A stretch of 64,000 bases of DNA from Rhynchopus euleeides. Taxonomy: Eukaryota; Euglenozoa; Diplonemea; Diplonemida; Diplonemidae. Positions 1 to 11,880 of the stretch are shown here, piece by piece. Under the pieces are notes generated by a model. The model did not search any database. It saw nothing but the letters and a program-made list of their open reading frames with translations, and had not been told where the DNA came from. Position 1 is the stretch's first letter; every line of letters starts with the position of its first letter. The translations under genes and the position numbers were made by a program. The stretch covers positions 2,081,346 through 2,145,345 of the forward strand of contig OY723252.1 in assembly GCA_963210315.1 (NCBI GenBank). Direction: 5' to 3'.

Positions 1-420
1 TCAGGGAGAGGATGTGCCCGGCATTGGCTGTGATGCAAACGAACAATATTCGGGCTGTCATACCATTCGTCGCAATCAACTTCTACTCTGCTGCATCCTG
101 TGTTGCACAACGAGACCGTTGTCTGGATGTCTTCGCGATGCGAGTACCTGAATTGTGGTGCGTTTTGGTGCATCACCAACTCAACGGCATTTCCTGCGAA
201 GGGTGCTGTATATTATATCGCCTCAAACCACGACCACCCACACCCACGTGGCACAAGGCACCACCTTTTCCCCGTTCCTCTCTTTGCTCTTTGCCCCCTT
301 CCCTGACTTCCTAGAGGCTAGCGGATTTCAGCGCCTCACACCGGGTCCACCTAGTGGTCCACCAACGGGAAAGTTAAGTACCAACACGAGCGCCCGCGAG
401 GAAAATTGACCCCTCGTGTT

Positions 421-760
421 TTCCCCCCTGACCCCCCCCCCCCCAAACAGGATCTCGATACCGGCAGGCATGTCGCTAAGCGTCGACCGTCGACCCAGTG
501 ATTTTGGGTTTCCCCCCCCATAAAAAAGCGTCGACCCAGCGTCGACCCAGTGGACTGGGTTGACGCTTGGTCGAGGCTTGGAGCGTCGACCCAGTGGACC
601 AACTGGGTTGCCATTCAAGCCTGGACCAAGCGTCAACCCATTTATTACACTAGGTCGACGCTAACCTAGCGTTGACCCGGTTCCACTGGGTCGACGCTCA
701 CCAAGCGTCGACCAAGCGTCAACCCACTTTCACTGGGTCGACGTCGAAGAGAGTATGGTT
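421..760. repeat. GTCGACCCAGTGG inverted/direct short repeats
   Basis: The stretch is built from many direct and inverted copies of the core GTCGACCCAGTGG and its complement (CCACTGGGTCGAC, GGTTGACGC). It could fold into several hairpins. No coding signal is visible. The rest of 1-2800, outside the elements listed here, holds only poly-C tracts and repeats, with no recognisable gene. Confidence 0.7.
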
Positions 761-777
761 TTGCAGGAACAGATGAT

Positions 778-999
778 CACTACCGTGGCCTCCGGCGGCT
801 GGGGGGCTCCGCCCCCCAGACCCCCCTGTGGCGTATGTCTCGTACTGAAGTCATTCGATTCCCACCGGGTCAGGGAATCCAAACTCCAGTCGCCTCAGGG
901 GGACGCAGCCAACTCACACAGAATCTGTACGCCCACAATGAACAGATGTTCACTACCGTGGCCTCCGGCGGCTGGGGGGCTCTGCCCCCCAGACCCCCC
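778..999. repeat. Two copies of the GGCTGGGGGGC / GCCCCCCAG palindromic element
   Basis: Two 50-bp copies (778-827 and 951-999) begin CACTACCGTGGCCTCCGG, run through the palindrome GGCTGGGGGGCTCCGCCCCC and end AGACCCCCC. The same sequence occurs at least seven more times in the window in both orientations, so it is a dispersed GC-rich hairpin repeat. ORFs read through it are artefacts. Confidence 0.85.
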
Positions 1000-1760
1000 A
1001 TCTCGCGTGCCCGTCTAATAACCAAATCCTTGCGCTTTGACGGCCGTGGCATATCAGGGGGCAGCGTCGAAATCATGGTCCCGAAAGCCATTTTTTGGTT
1101 TCCTCCGGCACCCGACGGCGCGAGCGGGAGAGGAACCACGGAAGGAACCCAGCGCCTCACACCGTGCCCACCTAGTGGTCCACCGATGGGAAAATTTGGC
1201 AACAACACGAGCGCGCGCGAGAAAAATTGACCCCTAGTGTTTTCCCCCCTGATCCCCCCCAAAACAGGAGCGTCAACCCACCAAATCTCCAAAATCGAAA
1301 AGTTAGCGACAGGCCTGCGATACCGGGCTGCCGAAGTCCAGTGGTTCACGCACTACTGCACAGTCGTGGGTTGGCAGCCGAAACTGCGTAGTAGATATAC
1401 CCCGCTACGACACACACCTGCTTTCCCTTCCCCTCCTTCCCTTCCGCCATATATTCGTACAAAAAAAACAACGATACAGGGGCACAAAGTATATGGTGTC
1501 AAGGAGAGACTACGTATTACGGACAGACACCTGGTTGTGTTTTAGTGATACTGTATTGCGGTCCAACCACCAAGCCACTGACAGACAACTGCTACACACC
1601 CTCCCGTTGTGCATTGATCTGCCTTGTACAACATATCTGGTGTAGTGACTACAAAAAAGGACTAACATTGCGAGAAGGTGCTGGGAGATTTACTTTTCCA
1701 TTCCCTCTCGACGATCAAAACCCCCCCCCCCCCCCCAAACAGGAGCGTCAACCCACCAAA

Positions 1761-2093
1761 TACCGTATACGTAAATATTTTGGAACGTAAATATTATGGA
1801 ACGTAAATATTTTGGAACGCTGGTGGGTTGGCGTTCCAGATTTTTTTCGTTCCATAATATTTACAGGGCTTTCTGCGACTCGGGGACTTGGACCAGGGGA
1901 TCGGACGGCATACAGAGTCCCTGACGGGACCTACTCGTGCACTTTTCGCGCGATTCCTGACGCAAGCCGTCCTCACCACCGAGTCCCCAACTGGCCCTGT
2001 AAATATTTTGGAACGTAAATATTATGGAACGGACCGGCCAAAAATGGGCCCGTTCCATAATATTTACGTTCCATAATATTTACGTATACGGTA
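1761..2093. mobile_element. Short inverted-repeat element with TACGTAAATATT subterminal repeats (copy 1)
   Basis: The 333-bp element has long complementary ends: TACCGTATACGTAAATATT at the left and its complement at the right. Inside are more GTAAATATTNTGGAACG units in both orientations. The flanks CCACCAAA and TCCAAAATCG are joined directly at 1279-1297 (CCACCAAATCTCCAAAATCG), which acts as a paralogous empty site and implies a TA (or near-TA) target duplication. It has no transposase and so is a non-autonomous element. A TA target would suit a Tc1/mariner-like mobiliser, but that is inference. Confidence 0.75.
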
Positions 2094-2800
2094 TCCAAAA
2101 TCGAAAAGTTAGCGACAGACCTGTTTCTGCAGGCCCCCTCCCCCCCCCCCCCCAAAGGCCTTTCAATAGATCTCGGACACACCCTTCCTAGTGAGTGAAG
2201 GAGGTAGCGGCTTCCATCTTTTTTTTGAGCAATTTTGAACAGCATCTGGCAACTTACCCATCACCCCACCACCCCCTCCCCCTAACCACACTAGGTGCAA
2301 CACTGGGTCTCAGACACAACCTGCATAACGAGTGAAGGATGAGTATCCTTGTGATTCCTTCTACTTTTATTCCAATGCCCTCCCTAAACACGCTGGGCAT
2401 CTTCGCGACAGTGCCAAAACCGGCGCGCTTTAGTGCCGCTCCTCCTCGTTAGGGGTAAAAAAATGGCCGAGCTTCTTCCGAAAAATTGCCCCCACCACCA
2501 CATTTCCATCCCGCGCTCGATTAAAAACATCACCATATTCTTCTGCACAACCCAACCGCAACAGGCTTACCTGCCCCCCTCCCTCCCCCGCCCTTTTATC
2601 GCAACCCTCCTCCCATATGCACAGCCCCTTTGCCGGCGCGGACATACCACATTTGCCGGGCATCCCTCTGGCCGCAGCCCTGCAGTAAGGGCCAGCAGCC
2701 CCCCACTCCCTCCCTCCTCTCCTATCACACATACGCACACCCCGGTGCCCTTCCTACCTCTGGCACACCCCCGGTGGTATTGAAGGGTGGACATATCTCG

Positions 2801-5800
2801 ATGTCACTTTTTAACCGCATCTGCGGTGTTGGGGACCATGACAGCAGGCGGGATCGCAAGGCGAAGTCCTGCATTGCCCTCTGCAGTCTGACAACCATTT
2901 TCTGCGGTGTCATCGCGCTCGCCCTGACTGAGCTGGAACATGCCGCGTTTTTCGTGGCAGGCGTGTCCATCGCAGTCGCGGCCTCCCTCGGCATACTCGG
3001 CGCGCTCCACGCTACCAAGGCGATGCCCACCTCGGCCATTATGGGGTACACCGCGTCGCTCCTCCTCTGCATCATGCTGATAGACTACGACTCCCTCTCG
3101 GCCATGTCGGAGAGGAAGTGGCCGCTCTTCCTGCTCCTCATCAACATGCTGATCTGCTGTCGTGTCCACCCGCTGTTCAACCGCGCCATGATTGCACTGT
3201 CCATCTTATGGCTCTTCTTCACGTCGCTGGAGAGCAGCTACCGATGGGGTTGGTTCGACTCGTCGGGCACCGCATCTTTCGAGCAGCGGACAGCGCACCT
3301 GAGGTGTGACGCACCCCCCTGCGACATCGGGCTGGGCGACGGGATGCGCGGGTTCATTGTCGCAGCCATCATCGTCGGGTTCAACTGTTTCTTCACGGAG
3401 AGCAGCACGCTGGAGGTGGAGGCGGGCGCCGATGCACTGTCGGAGAGCAGTGCGACAATCGAGCTGGTTGTCGATGCCTTGGGGAGGTTCGATGTTGACA
3501 CCGCAGAGAGGTTTATCGTGGAGAAGGACACAGCCCTCCTGGCGCAGGGGTGTGAAGCCACCCCGGGTGCCGGGGCAGCTGCGCTGCAGCAGCAGAGCCG
3601 GAACTTCCATGCGGCCCGCAGGCTGCACCATGTCCTGGGGCAGCTGGTGCTCTCGCTGCAGGCCTACCGCCCGCACCTCTGCGACGGCCTCTTCATGCCG
3701 CAGGACTCGGGGCAGGACTCGGGGGGCATGACCTGTGCCTCCACACAACAGCTGATGCCCGCGGTTTCCCCGGGGAAGGAGGGCGGTGGGAAGGACTGCC
3801 CGCACGACAACACCGATGCGTCTGGCGGGGCCGCTGTCGTGAAGCAGGCGCTGGCCATCGTGTTTGTCGATGTGGAGAACGCCAGCTCGCTGTGGCGCAG
3901 CAACAGCGGCATGATGAAGGCGAGCGTGCAGCTCTACACCATGTGCCTCGAGGCGCTGGTCGCAGATTTCGGCGGCACCCTCGCGAAGACGAGCGATGAA
4001 TGTGCCCTGGTGACCTTCCCAGCTGCAGCCGATGCCTGCCGCTTCTCCCTGGCACTGCACACCGAGCTGATGAAGCAGAGCTGGCCCTCCAAGCTGTCCC
4101 GCTATGCCTGCTGCCGTTCTGTGTCCGGCGTGTGGTCTGGTCTCCGTCTGAAGGTTGGCGTGCACTTCGGGGATGTGGTGGAGGTGAAGTGTGGCGTGTC
4201 GGGTGCCTCGCAGCACCGTGGCGCGGCGGTGCACAAAGCGTTCCTCATCATGAAGTGCTGCGTGCCGGGGTCCGTGTCTGTGTCAGAGGATGTCATGAGT
4301 CTTGTGCGGAGGCGGGAATTCGGCTCCGACTACGACGGGTCCGATTTTGCGAAGATCGGAAATCCCGTTGTGATCGCCATGGGTGACTTCCACATGCTGC
4401 ACCGCAAGTTCCCCAATGAGTACCTCACAGCCATGCTCCCGACGAATCTCGCTGGGAGGAAGCAGTTCGTTGTGGGCGCGATCGACACGAGGCACACCAG
4501 GTTCAGAGATGCATCCGCACCTGTCCAGCCCACAGTGACGCTGCAGAGCGCTTCCCCAGAACACACCGATGTGAACCCACCAGGTGAGGAGAGCTCGAAG
4601 GACGCCACAGCAGAGGTGGTTGGTATGCACCAGGGGCTGTCTGCTGGTTGGGTGGGCTTTGTTTTGTCTTGTAGAGGTGTGGGCTCGGGTGGGGTGCGTG
4701 TGTAACGACAGTGCAGATCACACCAAGAGCAAGAGCTCTGTGCGTGTCTACACTAATATAAGAAGATTCACGTGTGTGTGTGTGCTGGTGCAGCAATACT
4801 GTTCTCCCCCACCCCCACCCCCACCCACGCGAAGTGCACCCCAAAGCCAAACGTTTCTGTAACGTGTATACCCACCACAACGTTCATACCCACCACAGAA
4901 CCGAAGGAGGCTGACAACGACGCATCATCTTCAGGCCAGCCGGCTGCGGCAGAGACAGACAAGGCGGGGCCTGTCCCCAACCAGGGGGCACCTGAGACAC
5001 GCGTCCGCCTCTTCGAGGGCGCCCCTTCGACAGCGGATATCACAGCGGCGGACGCTATGCTTGCTGAGAGCGACCCTTACTACCTCGATGCCGGGTTCCA
5101 CACCGAACACGGCCTGCTGTCGGTGTTCGGCAGCGGCGCCTGCAGCAGTGACGACGACAACCTGCTGCAGTGGATCGACTCCTGCCCCAGCGCCAAGGAC
5201 GGCCTTGACCTGCCGTCCCGCTTGGAGCTCCTCGGGTTCGGCCGCCGCCTGGCGGAGAGCAGCGCCGCTCCACCCCCGGACACCTGCGACACCGACGACG
5301 CCGTGGTGCTGTCAATCAGCTCCCCGCGGGCGACACGCCCGACCCTCAAGCTGCCGCAGCACCTCAAACGCGGGAAGTGCCTCACGCCGTGCGCGACATA
5401 TGCGACAGTCGCGATGCAGGCCGCGGCACAGGCAGGAACGGACCCAACCGTGACGGACCCATTCCTCCCTGGGGTGGTCGAGGTCGTGCTCGACTGCACG
5501 GAGCGCACAGACGGGCTGGCTGTGGGGATGCTCGGTGGCAATATGCACATCGGGTGGAACGTCGCAGGCAAGGGCTGCAACGGGCACCCGCAGCGCAGCG
5601 TGCGCTTCGCCGCCCTGCTGAGGCGGGCCGTGCGGTATGGCTTCGGCAGCAGCTGCTCTGCGTCGCTGGGGCTCAGCTGCGGCCCTCTGACGTGGGGCAT
5701 CGCGGGCACCAGCTGCATCCGCTTCCTCTCCGTCTCGGGGCAGTGCGCCAGCCTCGCGACCCTTCTCGCCGAGTCCGCGCTGCAGCTGCAGACCTTCTGC

Positions 5801-6220
5801 CTCTACGCTTCGCCCATGCCCTCCGGCCCGCCGCTGCACGCCTGCCTCCACACCTTCCTGAGGCCCGTCGACACCTGGGAGGCACGCTCGCTCCCAAACC
5901 CCATCGCTGTCTATGAAGTCAACGCCGATCGCCTCATCACCATCCCCATTGTGGTGATGGTGGACGACTCCTGGAGTGCTGCAGTGGGCCAGGAAGAGTG
6001 CCTCCCAGCAGGCGGTGGCGTGTTGGTCGGTGGTGGTGGTGGTGGCGGGAAGGAGGCGGGTGCAGCGGAGTGGGCCTGGGGTGACGAGTTCGCCCAGTGC
6101 TTTGCGTCGGGCGACCATGAGGCGATCCGGAGGAGATCAGGCGAGGCGGACAGTGTGGCGCAGCAGGTGGCGGTGCTGCTGCAGCACGGCACGCATCTGC
6201 GGCTTCCGATGCATCTGTGA
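2801..6220 (+). CDS. Membrane nucleotide cyclase with one good and one degenerate class III cyclase domain
   Basis: Two exons, 2801-4622 and 4899-6220, give about 1047 aa. The intron starts GTATGC and ends CACCACAG, and it splits a Glu codon while keeping frame. Six hydrophobic segments lie in the first 200 residues (about 23-43, 48-69, 80-95, 107-121, 127-143, 182-198). A class III adenylate/guanylate cyclase domain follows (about 351-540). It begins IVFVDVENASSLW, with metal-binding Asp357 and Asp399 (KTSDE) 42 residues apart, the usual spacing. A second region (about 798-915: GGN...WN...H, then SLGLSCGPLTWGIAGT) resembles the cyclase-like domain of the two receptors in this window but lacks the metal Asp pair. 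The start was chosen as the Met just before the basic N-terminus; an upstream in-frame extension is low complexity. The role is probably cAMP or cGMP synthesis at a membrane; the activity itself is inferred. Confidence 0.8.
4623..4898 (+). other. Intron of the membrane cyclase gene
   Basis: The 276-bp intron has donor GTATGCACC and acceptor CACCACAG. Removing it joins the two cyclase ORFs in one frame, and the intron carries an in-frame stop (TAA at 4703). Confidence 0.8.
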
Positions 6221-6329
6221 GGGGGGGGGGTTTGAAGGAAGCCCTGTTTAGCTGCAGCAGGGCTATACGGTCTGTGTCTGTGTCAATAAGATAGAGGGGC
6301 AGCGCTTTTGGGGCAACAGCGAGCGATGA

Positions 6330-6530
6330 AGTGGAGCGGTGCCGTGAAGTAGCGAAGGAAATCGTACGGCTGAACTTTATGAGGATCACACCTTCATGCA
6401 ACACAGGAGGGGCTTACACAGCCTTTGACACAGGAGTGTGCGCTCAACGAAAAGTAGCCCGGATCTGCCTTTTTGCAGTTGCTGGGCAGGGTGTTTTATC
6501 AACGATTTTGGACGTAACATATTGGGTTTG
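6330..6530. repeat. Dispersed repeat ending TTGCTGGGCAGGGTGT (copy)
   Basis: This copy shares blocks with 7690-7905, 12935-13112 and 14630-14830: CGAAGGAA.TCGTACG, GTGTGCGCTCAACGAAAAGTAG and GTTGCTGGGCAGGGTGT, in the same order. Partial copies (3' block only) lie at about 38370-38450, 45510-45570 and 55550-55615. It contains no ORF and its origin is unknown. Confidence 0.65.
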
Positions 6531-7689
6531 AACGGCTCGAGACTAGAATGGATTAAGAGTGGTCCACATGGCGGCGTTCACACTGATCAGGCTGCGGCAT
6601 GTTGTCAATAACTGAAAGAAGGCAAAAGTAAGAGACTAGCGCGCGAATTGGGGCCGGTGTGGGCGGTGACGGGAATTTCTCTCGGGAAATGGTCACACCA
6701 CCTACGGTGGCTGTCAGTAGGGATGTAGTGGGGGTCTTCGCTCTGTGCCAAACCGTGCGGCAGTTTTTCTCCTCTTTTTGTGGCTCCTTTTGTCGCTGTG
6801 TTGCACTTTCTGAGCAAAGGCCCCCAGTGGGGGTGGAGGTGGGGGGGGGGGGGGTGTCGCCCCACTGTTAGTTGGGGGGCGTGTGTTAATATTGTCTCAG
6901 TGTTGCCGCCCCCGTTCCTCCCCCCCGAGTTGTTGAGGCAGGGTGTGTGGCGATAGAGTGGCTATCAACAGTGGCACTTTCCGCTGCCACGGGTAGTGTT
7001 GCGAAAGTATACAACCCAAGTGAGAGAGGCCGACAGCGAACCTCTTGGGTAAGATGGGCCCTGCCAGCAGCCTGCCGCAGGGAGATAGGCGGCGAGCAAC
7101 GCTTCCGCGTTGCAAGACGTTGACGACATGGTGTTGTGCTTCTGTGCACAAGCGATTTGCCAGTGTGCACCTGTGTGTTGAATGTCCATGACGTTCCCTA
7201 AATGTGGTCTGCCAACAGTCTTTATAATTTTTTTGAGAGTTGTGCTCACAACACAGGACACTGCCCGTGCACATCCTTGCAGAACATCAACATGGGGTGC
7301 TCTCGCAATCGACAAATTCCCTTCAACCCTTCTCTTGTCTTCAGATTTGCACCACCCCACAGTTTTGCTCTGGCTTGAGACAAGTTGAGACCCCCCGCTC
7401 CCCCGCATGTTTTCACAGCTCTAGATTTTGTGAGGCGTGCACGGCCTTTCTTTGAGGCCTTCTTCTTTAGAGTGGATTCATCCTCACTTATCGACGATCA
7501 CGCCTTGCGCCAACCGGTGTTGTTTCGGCCCACCCTCAAGCCCACACCAACACCCAGTGTTCATTTGATGTTCCCTCAGCATGAAATGGAGGAAATGGAC
7601 CATGGAGGTCGCAAACCCGCCCCGAGTATGTCAAGGCACAACCCCCTTTGTTTTTAGTGACACGATGATATTGTTTGCTGCGTTCAATT

Positions 7690-7905
7690 TTGAGTTCCTG
7701 GGCGACAAAGCGCGGCGAGGTCTCGCAAATATTTAAGGAAACCGTACTACTGGAGCTACGGGATGACTGCCTCAATGCCCACTTCACAGGGCCTCAACAC
7801 ATCCTTGCGGTACAAGTGTGCGCTCCACAAAAAGTAGTTCAGAACTGTTTTTTTGGAACAGTTGCTGGACAGGGGCGGTTTATCCTTTGAAGCGAAAGGA
7901 GTGCG
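7690..7905. repeat. Dispersed repeat, CACTTCACAGGGCCTCAACAC family (copy)
   Basis: It contains the family blocks CACTTCACAGGGCCTCAACA, GTGTGCGCTCCACAAAAAGT, AGTTGCTGGACAGGGG and GCGAAAGGAGTGCG in conserved order. It matches 12935-13112 over most of its length. It is non-coding. Confidence 0.65.
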
Positions 7906-8058
7906 GTTCACCCTGCCCCGATGCGCCGCCTACAGAGAGCAGGTGTTGCCCTGCCCTGCTGTGTCAGTGTCGCCGCATTGCGAGCCCTTTGTGAGGAGCG
8001 TGGGGATTTTTTCAGTGGTGTGCTCAGCCACAATTAAGCAAAATGGTATATTCTCTTT

Positions 8059-8167
8059 GGGGGCCCTCGCTACCAGTCACAGCTCGTCACAGCTCGTCGG
8101 TCAGTGAGGGGAAGTGGGCCGTGGCTCACTTTTTCTCACTCAGTCACACCTGGTAGCGAAGGCCTCC
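8059..8167. mobile_element. MITE with GGGGGCCCTCGCTACCAG / CTGGTAGCGAAGGCCTCC ends
   Basis: This element of about 109 bp has imperfect terminal inverted repeats and a G-rich outer end. It is related by its ends and interior (GACTGAGTGAG, CAGTGAGGGGAAG) to 41918-42003 and 55907-56005, and by its ends to the GGGGGTCTTCGCT family. Confidence 0.65.
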
Positions 8168-9546
8168 TAAGTGCTGCAAATGGTGTTCAGCGAAGACCCA
8201 CTGGCAAGAGGAGCGGCGGGCGACATATGTTTTTTGAACTGTTGTTGCACCCCTGCACGGTGAGAGGCAGGGGAGGTTGTCGGGCAACCCACGCATTGTC
8301 TTATTTATTTCATCGGTTGTTCTCTTCAAAGGGGTGGGGGGGGGGGGGTATTGCTTTCCAGGGAATTCCTAAAAAATATCCGAAGCGGTAGACAGACGCA
8401 CAAACACATGGGCGCGGGTGTCGAAGACCCGCGCAGGATCTCCCTTCACCACAAAACGTGATCACAACACACAATCACACAGAGCTGGGCCACCCTGACA
8501 CCAATCACGCCCTCTTGTCAGATGGAGCGTGATATGTCCGGGCTGCTGGGACATGTTCACATCATGTCCCTGGTGGTGAGCACACACACGGCTGCAGGCC
8601 GAAGTTCCAAGAACCCGGGGCAGGGCGGGGGGTGCCTGACTCACCCTCTCTCTCTCTTCCCCTCTTCTTGCCCCGGGTTTGACGCACATAACAGCCTTTA
8701 GTTGTGTGGCAAGCTGTGCCACTTTTGCAACCTATTCTGTGCGCGCAGTGTCCTTCCGCAACATGAGAGCCGAATACGCCCCCACTGGAGGATCCTTGAA
8801 ATCGGTAGTGGACAGTAGCGGACAGGGCGGACATTTCCTTGTGGAAAAAGTGCCCGAAAAAAAAATTCGAAAAGGTCCCCCTTACAGAATTAGCCTTTTT
8901 AAAGGAGGGCTGGTAGCCTTGGTTCTGGGTGCATCCCTTCGACCCTGCAGTCTCTAATCCGATGATATCACGTCACGGCGACTACCTGAGCAAAGTTGTT
9001 TCAAACCCCACCTCTTGGATCACCAGCAGTTTTATGGAGTTGTATGGCATTGGTCAATGAACAACTATGCGGTTGGTACATCATTCTGGCAGAGGGACAA
9101 CTTCCCCGTGATGTGACCATGTGACATTCGCGCACGATACCATGTGCCGGACTCATCACACCGTCGCCTTCTTGCACGAATCGACATCACGGGTAGATAT
9201 CCCTGTGACGTCGGTCAATACAGGTTGGGCGATGGGCAAATTACTCGTCTCCGAGACTAAACAGAGACTTCGTGGTCTTAGGCATATGACCACACCCCGT
9301 TCTTTTCCATATTGATGTACTCATCTGAATCAGTCCGATGACGACCCGACATCAATACCAGCCCAGATTTGCACCATGTAACGTGACATTGTCTGCCGAC
9401 GGAGTTGTGCCCAACAACTGACGGCAGAGCGACAACAAAATTACCACCCGAGCGAACCCATCCTGGTTGTCGAGTTTTGTGCAATAGGTGTTCCCCTTCG
9501 GTGGACCATGTGTAGTCGTGAATACCACCGATACCTGGGACTCCCG

Positions 9547-9610
9547 TGGTTAAGCCCCCCCCTGGAGGCGATTTTCGGGGGGGGACTTATACACGGGGGG
9601 TCCCAGGTAC
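9547..9610. repeat. GGGACTTATACACGGGGGG hairpin repeat
   Basis: The sequence CCTGGAGGCGATTTTCGG followed by GGGGGACTTATACACGGGGG and CCCAGGTAC recurs almost exactly at 22887-22960 (with CTTAAACAC), so it is a dispersed hairpin element. The copy here has lost its left arm. Confidence 0.6.
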
Positions 9611-10489
9611 ATCGATGAACTATAGACCGTACCTACGTAGCTCCACACGGTTTTCAGGGGACCACGGTGGGTATGTATTGGCAGGATAGTTCCTATTGCC
9701 CTCCGAAACCCGCACGGGTCGGGAATTTTGGACTGGCTGGTAAGAACCACAACCACCCGAGTCAGTCTTGGCTGTGTCTGCTGCATGACGTCACATGAAC
9801 TCTAAGGATTTCCGAAGGAAAATTCCCTCCAATTATTCCAATTAGCTAATTGGAGCCACGATCGTGGCGATCGTGGTTTTTTTCCCCACGATCGTGGAAA
9901 AAAGTTAATTGGAGGCTAATTGGAGGCTAATTGGACCGATCGTCGCCATACCGTGTTTTTTCAAAAAATCGGAAAATTTCGGACCGCAATTTGTACCCAA
10001 GAAAGTGCCGAATTTTCGGACTTGGTCCGATTTGAACGATTTCCGTGCCTCTTGCAACCCCCATGAGGGGGGGGCTGCTGTTTCGGGTTCTTCCGGTGGT
10101 ACATGCTGGGGTGTCAGGACAGGGAATCCTGCTCGCTGACCCGGTGATCCCTGACGCAGCCAGGAAGTGGAGAGCCTTGGAACCCTGGTTGAGGCCTGTA
10201 ACACCCGGCCTTCCTGCCACTTGTGGCATTGTGGAGTGGAGGTGGTTAGGGAGAAGGTTCTCTCTCCGTCCGGTCGAGCACAACCGTCCTCTCCAGCCAG
10301 GGGTCATCTACTTTCCAAACAAGGGCCAGGAACATGCTCAAACAAACCAATTGATCAGAAAATCTGGCTTGCCGTGGAATCATTGAGCATTGGGGAGTGG
10401 TTTGCCCCCTTGCTGCGTATGACATGTCCATTTTTGACGATTTTTGGGCAGAATTTGGTGCGTGGGACCTTTCGATTTTCATGAATTTT

Positions 10490-10875
10490 TCGGAATTTCG
10501 TGGGGACCGGTACCCCATTTGAGGGCCAAAAATCTCATTTCCGAGGCCTGGGAATGGTCGCAGTGGCCTCAGATGTCCAAAAACGTTCAATTGACCTCTC
10601 CTCGAAAAAAAAATCGAAAGGTCCCCCCTACTGGCACCCCGGATTAGGACATGTCTCTGGGGGTGTCCGGGGGCATTTTTGGCCCATTTTTGGCTGGGGA
10701 AAATGGGCCATTTTTCACGATTTTTTCGGTTTTTTGTCCGGACCGGCACCGCATTTGAGGGGCCAAAATCTGATTTCCGAGGCCCGGGAATGGTCGCAGT
10801 GGCTTCATTTGGCCAAAAACGTTCAATTTACCCTTCTCCAAAAAAAATTCGAAAGGGTCCCCCTACAAATCGCCG
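10490..10875. repeat. Two direct repeat units of about 240 bp
   Basis: Units at about 10490-10640 and 10735-10875 share GCATTTGAGG, GGCCAAAATCT, ATTTCCGAGGCC, GGGAATGGTCGCAGTGGC, CAAAAACGTTCAATT and TCGAAAGGGTCCCCC in the same order. A fragment of the unit end also occurs near 8853-8882. There is no credible ORF. Confidence 0.75.
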
Positions 10876-10965
10876 GTCTTAGGAGCAAAAAATTTGGGCA
10901 CCCAGATTTCAAAAATTTTCAAACTATTTTCTGGACCAAAAATCAAACTATTGAGGTCCTGGCCG

Positions 10966-11250
10966 GACATGTCCGGGGGGGGGGGTCAAAATTGGATTTC
11001 CCGAATTTCCGGGTCCGGACATGTCCGCCCGGACATCCGGACACCAGAAAATGTCCGCCCGGACATGTCCGCCCTGTCCGGGGCGGACATTTCTGGATGT
11101 CCGGATGTCCGGATGTCCGGGCGGACATGTCCGGGCGGGAAATTCGGGAAATGTCCGGGGGGGGGGGGGGGGGGGGTCAAAATTGGACCCGGACATCCGG
11201 ACACCCGGATTTTCGGGTCCGGGCATGTCCGCCCTGTCCGCCCTGAAATC
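10966..11250. repeat. CGGACATGTCCG palindromic satellite
   Basis: This is an irregular array of the self-complementary word CGGACATGTCCG and its half-words (GGACATCCGG, ATGTCCGGATGTCC), with one long G-run at 11157-11176. Reading frames across it on both strands are repetitive artefacts. Confidence 0.8.
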
Positions 11251-11880
11251 GCCTAAGGGGCCGGGGGAAATCCAGGAAATTCGGGAAATCCAGGAATATG
11301 AAGAATCCTCCACTGTTCTGCACTTCACACGCTTCTTTCTGATCGAAAGACAAGTAAGCACTGCCCTGTCGGGCGGAGACGGGGTGTCGATAGGGCAAGC
11401 TTGGCATTGCCGACACCAACAATTAAATAGCATTGTCGAAGAGCCGGTGCATGCACCTACATTTTCTCTCGGTCTGGCATGCCCCAAAAGGCTGCCCCTG
11501 TTTCTGCAGGTGTCGTGCAGCAGCTCCACGGCGGCATGCCGTCAATGTGTCTCTCCACCCCCTGCCCTCAGCTCAGGCTCCAGGCAAACCACACTGCCCT
11601 ACCCGATAAATATTTACACAGCGCCGGACAGCCACCATCAACCGAGTCGTAGTGCGGCTTCCGTGCACCTTGTGGTCCCCTTTTCCTCTGACCGGCACGG
11701 AGGTGTTGAAAGGTTGGCCAGGTCTAACTGCTTCCCGAGACCCCACCACCCCACCCCCCACCCCCGACTCCTGCACTTTGCAACCGTTGTTGCGTGACGG
11801 ACACACCTGTGCGTGCCAACTGGACAGACCATATCCCCCTCACAGGCCCTCATCTCCTCACAGACCCCTCTCCCTACACA

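Larger units (their letters stand above)
6221..11880. repeat. Gene-free repeat region
   Basis: I see no recognisable gene here. The region holds copies of two dispersed repeat families (about 6330-6530 and 7690-7905), TIR elements with GGGGGTCTTCGCTC or GGGGGCCCTCGCTA ends (about 6730-6826 and 8059-8167), a hairpin near 9547-9610, tandem units at 10.49-10.87 kb and a CGGACATGTCCG satellite at 10.97-11.25 kb. ORFs in it are short, GC-skewed and overlap repeats. Confidence 0.6.

Noticed and set aside
9840-9935. ATTGGAGGCTAATTGG and CACGATCGTGG palindromes as an operator or origin
   Set aside because: They are short simple inverted repeats in a repeat-only region with no adjacent gene; nothing supports a regulatory role.
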